From positions 1-18,591 of the forward strand of contig JBELIP010000022.1 of assembly GCA_042090785.1 (NCBI GenBank): 18,591 nt of DNA, written 5' to 3'. Source of the DNA: UBA7434 sp042090785. Its GTDB lineage: Bacteria; Pseudomonadota; Gammaproteobacteria; Pseudomonadales; UBA7434. The notes under the pieces were generated by a model that did no database searches, had not been told where the DNA came from, and worked only from the letters and a program-made list of their open reading frames with translations. Shown one piece after another: positions 15,348 through 18,591 of this stretch. Every line of letters starts with the position of its first letter. The first letter of the stretch is position 1. The position numbers and the translations under genes were made by a program.

Positions 15348-18300
15348 ATGTGCTTACGTATGCTGGCTAAATTCTGTGCTACTGGTCTTTCGGTTATTGT
15401 TCTGGCTGCTTGTGGTGGGGGTGGCTCTAGTTCTGACCCCGCTGCGCCTGAGACTGGAAACACGATTAGTGTTCTCGGTTCTGACGGCCCAATGGCGGGT
15501 GCTGATGTTGCAGTTTATGACTTGCAAGCCTATCTCGATGATTCCGATACGGCAGAAAACTTATTAGTTGCGGCAGCGAAGACGGATGCAGTGACGGCAT
15601 TAGCTGATGATTTAGAGCTTTCATTGGATGCCGGCATGGGTCCTTTTGTGGTAGTTGTTTCTGCTAACGCCGATACCATTGATTTATCAACAGGTGTTGC
15701 TCCTGTTATCAGCGAAGTCTCAACTATAGTGGTTTCGTTAACTGATGCGCGTGTTTATGCTACGCCATTAACAACCATAGCAGCTGCCTTGGCTATGGAT
15801 GGAGAAACTGTTGCTGATAATGTGATTGGTTTTAAGTTGGTGGCTTCACAATCTTCAGTTAAAGCATTTGTCGGGTTTGGCATGGATAGGGATATTGATA
15901 TCTTTACTGTTCCTCCTGTACTTGATGAGAATACAACTTCAGCGGATGTCCAGGCCGATGTTGCGCAATATCGTGGTGCTAATGAAGCATTAGCTTTTAT
16001 TATTGAAGATAGCGCACTTGATCTTGCCAGTATTATTGTTGATGCCTCTGATGGCATTCTTGACGATGTTGCGGTTATTGGGGCGATACAGGGCATGAAT
16101 GTGCTTGATGTACTTGCTAGAGTTTCTGCCGCTTCGATTGCAGATTTGCTTGATGCGGATGCCACAGGCTTAGCAGAGGGCTATGCTATTGATGCTGGTG
16201 TAGATGAGGCGCCGAGTAATGTGGTTGACTCCGATGCGGATGGCACGAATAACGTTGATGATGCTTTTGATTTTGATCCGGCGGAAACTGCTGATACGGA
16301 TTCAGACGGTACTGGTGATAATGCCGATGCTTTCCCGAATGATCCATCGGAAACTGCAGATAGCGATTCAGATGGCACGGGTGATAACTCTGATGCTTTC
16401 CCGAATGACGCATCAGAAACAACAGATACGGATTCAGATGGCACGGGTGACAACGCCGATGCTTTCCCGAATGATCCATCGGAAACTGCAGATAGTGATT
16501 CAGATGGTACCGGAGATAACTCTGATGCTTTCCCGAATGACGCATCAGAAACAACAGATACGGATTCAGATGGCACGGGTGACAACGCCGATGCTTTCCC
16601 GAATGATCCATCGGAAACTGCAGATAGCGATTCAGATGGTACCGGTGATAACGCTGATGCTTTCCCGAATGACGCATCAGAAACAACAGATACCGATTCA
16701 GATGGCACGGGTGACAACAGCGATAACTGCCCAACTGATCCAAATATGAATCAGTCTGATATTGATACAGACACTATCGGAGATGTTTGTGACCCAGATA
16801 TCGACGGTGATTCAGTGTTAAATGACAATGACGCATTCCCGAATGACCCATCGGAAAGCGTTGATAGCGATTCAGATGGTACAGGCGATAATGCCGATGC
16901 ATTCCCGAATGATGCATCAGAAACTGCTGATACCGATTCAGACGGCACAGGCGATAACGCGGATAATTGTCCATTGGATGCCAATGCGGATCAGTCTGAT
17001 ATTGATACAGACACTATCGGAGATGTTTGTGACCCAGATATCGANNNNNNNNNNNNNNNNNNNNNNNNNNNNNNNNNNNNNNNNNNNNNNNNNNNNNNNN
17101 NNNNNNNNNNNNNNNNNNNNNNNNNNNNNNNNNNNNNNNNNNNNATCAGTCTGATATTGATACAGACACTATCGGAGATGTTTGTGACCCAGATATCGAT
17201 GGTGATGGTGCTCTTAATGAAGACGATGCCGACCCAACAGATCCTAATGTCTCTGCTGATGCAGATGAAGATGGTATTGATGATTCATCAGATAACTGTC
17301 TAAATCTTGCTAATACGGATCAGACCGATACTGATGGTGATAATCAAGGTGATGCCTGTGATGCTGATAAAGACGGCGATACTTTAGCGAATGCTAGTGA
17401 CCCTGATGAGTTAAATTCAGAATCAATTTACCATTTTGACTTTTTCTACAACCAATTAAGCAGTGACACGAATGCATTTAAAGCCGCTGTTGTTGGTGAA
17501 ACCGTCACTCAGTCTGATGGCACGATTGACATTGGCACGGGTGTTGATTCAACGACGTTGGATCTTGGTAGCGATGGAACAGGTAACGGCAGCTTTGATG
17601 TGCGCGCCGATTATGCCACCACAGAAGAGTCGTTAAGTTATACCGGTACTGATTTTTCAACTGCGGATGCAACGTTAACCGATACAACAGTATCGATGGA
17701 TGATCTTGCTAACACAGTGGCGTTGTCTAACGGTGTATTGTCATTCACTGATGAAACGCCAGCCACAGCATTAACGGCTTGGGGCCAGCATAACTTTATT
17801 GGTTCGGGTCGTGTAAGCTTGAATGGTGCTTCAACAACATTAGCAACTGCACAAGAGCAGGCGTTTAGCGTCTTATCATTTACCGACGGCAATTCAAGTG
17901 ACGCTGATTTAAATGCCGATTATGGTGTGGTAATCATGGATGTTGTTTATGGTGATGATGATAGTGCCGAAGCGATTCCTGGTATTGATGAGCTAGTTAA
18001 TCTATTTTCTGTAGTGAGTGTCTTTGGCTTTGATGGTAACGGTGGTTTAACGCTGGCTGATGGCAGTGGCTATATTTCTGGCTTAGGCTTAGCGGATGGT
18101 TATGTTAGCTTTTTGGATCAGTTACCTGCCACAACAGGCACATATACAGTCAGTTCATCAGGTGCTGTCGAGTTATTCTTTGCTGATGAATCAACGTATG
18201 GTTTTGCCGATAGCGAAGGTGACTTAATGACCTTTGGTGATCCAGCCTCACGCACTTATGCTGTGAAGTTAGGCTCAGGTGTAACCAATGAGGACTTAGA

Positions 18301-18591
18301 AAATCTAATGTTTGATTTGCAAGGCATAGTCATTGATTCATCTAATGTCACATTAAATGCATCGACGTATTTGGGCGGTATGGCAATGTTTAGTGCCGAT
18401 GGCTCAACGTTAACTTTATCGGGTAGTATTACTAAAGCGGTTGCCGCGTTTAGTGATAGCGCCTTACCTTCAGTTACAACTGCGTCTGAGGCATTAAGCT
18501 TGACATCGAATGCCATTACGATTGCAGCCAATGGTCGCTTATCACCGATTACCTTTGCCGGTTCAGGCCTAGAGTTAGAAGGCTTTTTAAC
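15348..18591 (+). CDS. Large TSP3-repeat surface lipoprotein (3' end missing, internal gap)
   Basis: The product starts with a signal peptide whose lipobox LAAC puts the lipidated Cys at residue 22, followed by GGGGSSS, so it is probably an outer-membrane or surface lipoprotein. Residues 38-290 form an N-terminal domain opening ISVLGSDGPMAGADVAVYDL and including ATPLTTIAA. From residue 294 a thrombospondin type 3 repeat region begins (DxDxDG calcium-binding loops, DNADAFPNDPSET units, later NCP...DVCDPD units with paired Cys). After the gap the same protein continues in another raw frame, and the repeats end near 17420. A beta-rich, Ser/Thr/Gly-rich C-terminal domain of at least 388 residues then runs off the edge. 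The start has AAGGA six bases upstream. I do not recognise the N- and C-terminal domains; adhesion or calcium-dependent surface function is inferred. Confidence 0.85.
16293..16688 (+). repeat. Six tandem 66-bp units in 132-bp pairs
   Basis: Units begin at 16293, 16359, 16425, 16491, 16557 and 16623, each encoding 22 residues. Odd units read DTDSDGTGDNADAFPNDPSETA. Even units read DSDSDGTGDN[SA]DAFPNDASETT. The pairing gives a 132 bp higher-order period. Units 3 and 5 are identical at the base level, and units 2, 4 and 6 differ at only a few bases. A seventh start at 16689 turns into a Cys-type TSP3 unit. Confidence 0.95.
16750..16804 (+). repeat. 55-bp exact repeat, copy 1
   Basis: This stretch encodes QSDIDTDTIGDVCDPDI and is identical to 16990-17044 and 17145-17199. 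It is preceded by A and followed by C, which differ from the bases flanking the other copies, so the exact match is 55 bases long. Confidence 0.95.
16990..17044 (+). repeat. 55-bp exact repeat, copy 2, at left edge of gap
   Basis: Identical to 16750-16804 and starting exactly 240 bases after it. It ends precisely where the run of N begins. Confidence 0.95.
17045..17144. other. Assembly gap of exactly 100 N
   Basis: The round length of 100 marks a placeholder rather than a measured distance. Left of the gap the lipoprotein frame has codons starting at positions divisible by three. Right of it the matching frame is shifted by two. The true missing length must leave remainder 2 on division by three if the gene is intact, and 100 leaves 1. 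Confidence 0.97.
17145..17199 (+). repeat. 55-bp exact repeat, copy 3, at right edge of gap
   Basis: Starts at the first base after the run of N and is identical to the other two copies. The following base is T, where copy 1 has C. It may be the same physical copy as 16990-17044, written twice by the assembler. Confidence 0.95.

Larger units (their letters stand above)
16227..17420 (+). repeat. Thrombospondin type 3 calcium-binding repeat region
   Basis: Coding sequence for many DxDxDGxGDN loops. The first half lacks cysteine and uses a DAFPND[PA]SET linker. The second half mixes these with classical Cys-containing units (DNCPTDPN...GDVCDPD). Aspartate spacing matches the known calcium-binding pattern of TSP3 repeats, which are found in many bacterial surface proteins. 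The region is interrupted by 100 N. Confidence 0.9.

Noticed and set aside
15193..15567. A 124-residue hydrophobic frame overlapping the start of the lipoprotein
   Set aside because: GTG start without Shine-Dalgarno, extensive overlap with a well-supported gene, and no recognisable features.
16181..16743. Long open frames on both strands across the repeat array
   Set aside because: They are periodic shadows of the 66 bp repeats; the DxDxDG frame explains the sequence and joins a signal peptide to the rest of the protein.
16293..16754. CRISPR-like regularly spaced repeats
   Set aside because: The repeats are contiguous, without unique spacers, and encode protein in one frame.

Overview
The window is a conserved housekeeping block from a gammaproteobacterium, ending in one large, variable surface-protein gene. 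The order smpB, ratA, rnfH, bamE, fur, recN, grpE, dnaK, dnaJ, dapB, carA, carB, greA is the order I know from Pseudomonas and relatives. The proteins read as gammaproteobacterial: the GreA acidic tip, a Fur with a single Cys in its zinc region and a short tail, and a DnaK ending in an EEV-type tail. A marine, Pseudomonas- or Cellvibrio-related lineage is my inference; nothing in the sequence fixes a genus.

Layout. Positions 1-79 hold the C-terminal tail of an unidentified gene. At 129-2635 lie smpB (minus), ratA-rnfH (plus), bamE (minus) and fur (plus), arranged as divergent and convergent pairs that cover trans-translation, outer-membrane assembly and iron regulation. recN (minus) and grpE (plus) diverge from a shared 250 bp region. 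grpE and dnaK each carry their own near-consensus sigma-32 promoter with a 13-base spacer. dnaJ follows after a gap with two hairpins. The GrpE-DnaK-DnaJ chaperone set is therefore heat-shock controlled from at least two points. dapB (lysine and peptidoglycan precursors) and carA-carB (carbamoyl phosphate for arginine and pyrimidines) follow, then a terminator-like hairpin and greA.

From 14887 onward the character changes. A 460 bp AT-rich non-coding stretch leads into a long gene (15348 to the right edge, incomplete) for a lipoprotein. It has a LAAC lipobox, an N-terminal domain, a long calcium-binding thrombospondin type 3 (TSP3) repeat region and a beta-rich C-terminal domain I do not recognise. 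The repeat region holds a 66 bp tandem array (22 residues per unit, arranged as 132 bp pairs) and a longer 240 bp period. A 100-N assembly gap (17045-17144) lies inside it, bounded exactly on both sides by copies of one 55 bp sequence. Read literally, the gap shifts the frame. The two sides rejoin in frame if the flanking 55 bp copies are overlapped, or if whole 240 bp units are missing.

Most of the window is ordinary core genome. The accessory interest is in the TSP3 lipoprotein, its repeat structure and its long leader. I see no mobile element, CRISPR array, tRNA or rRNA.
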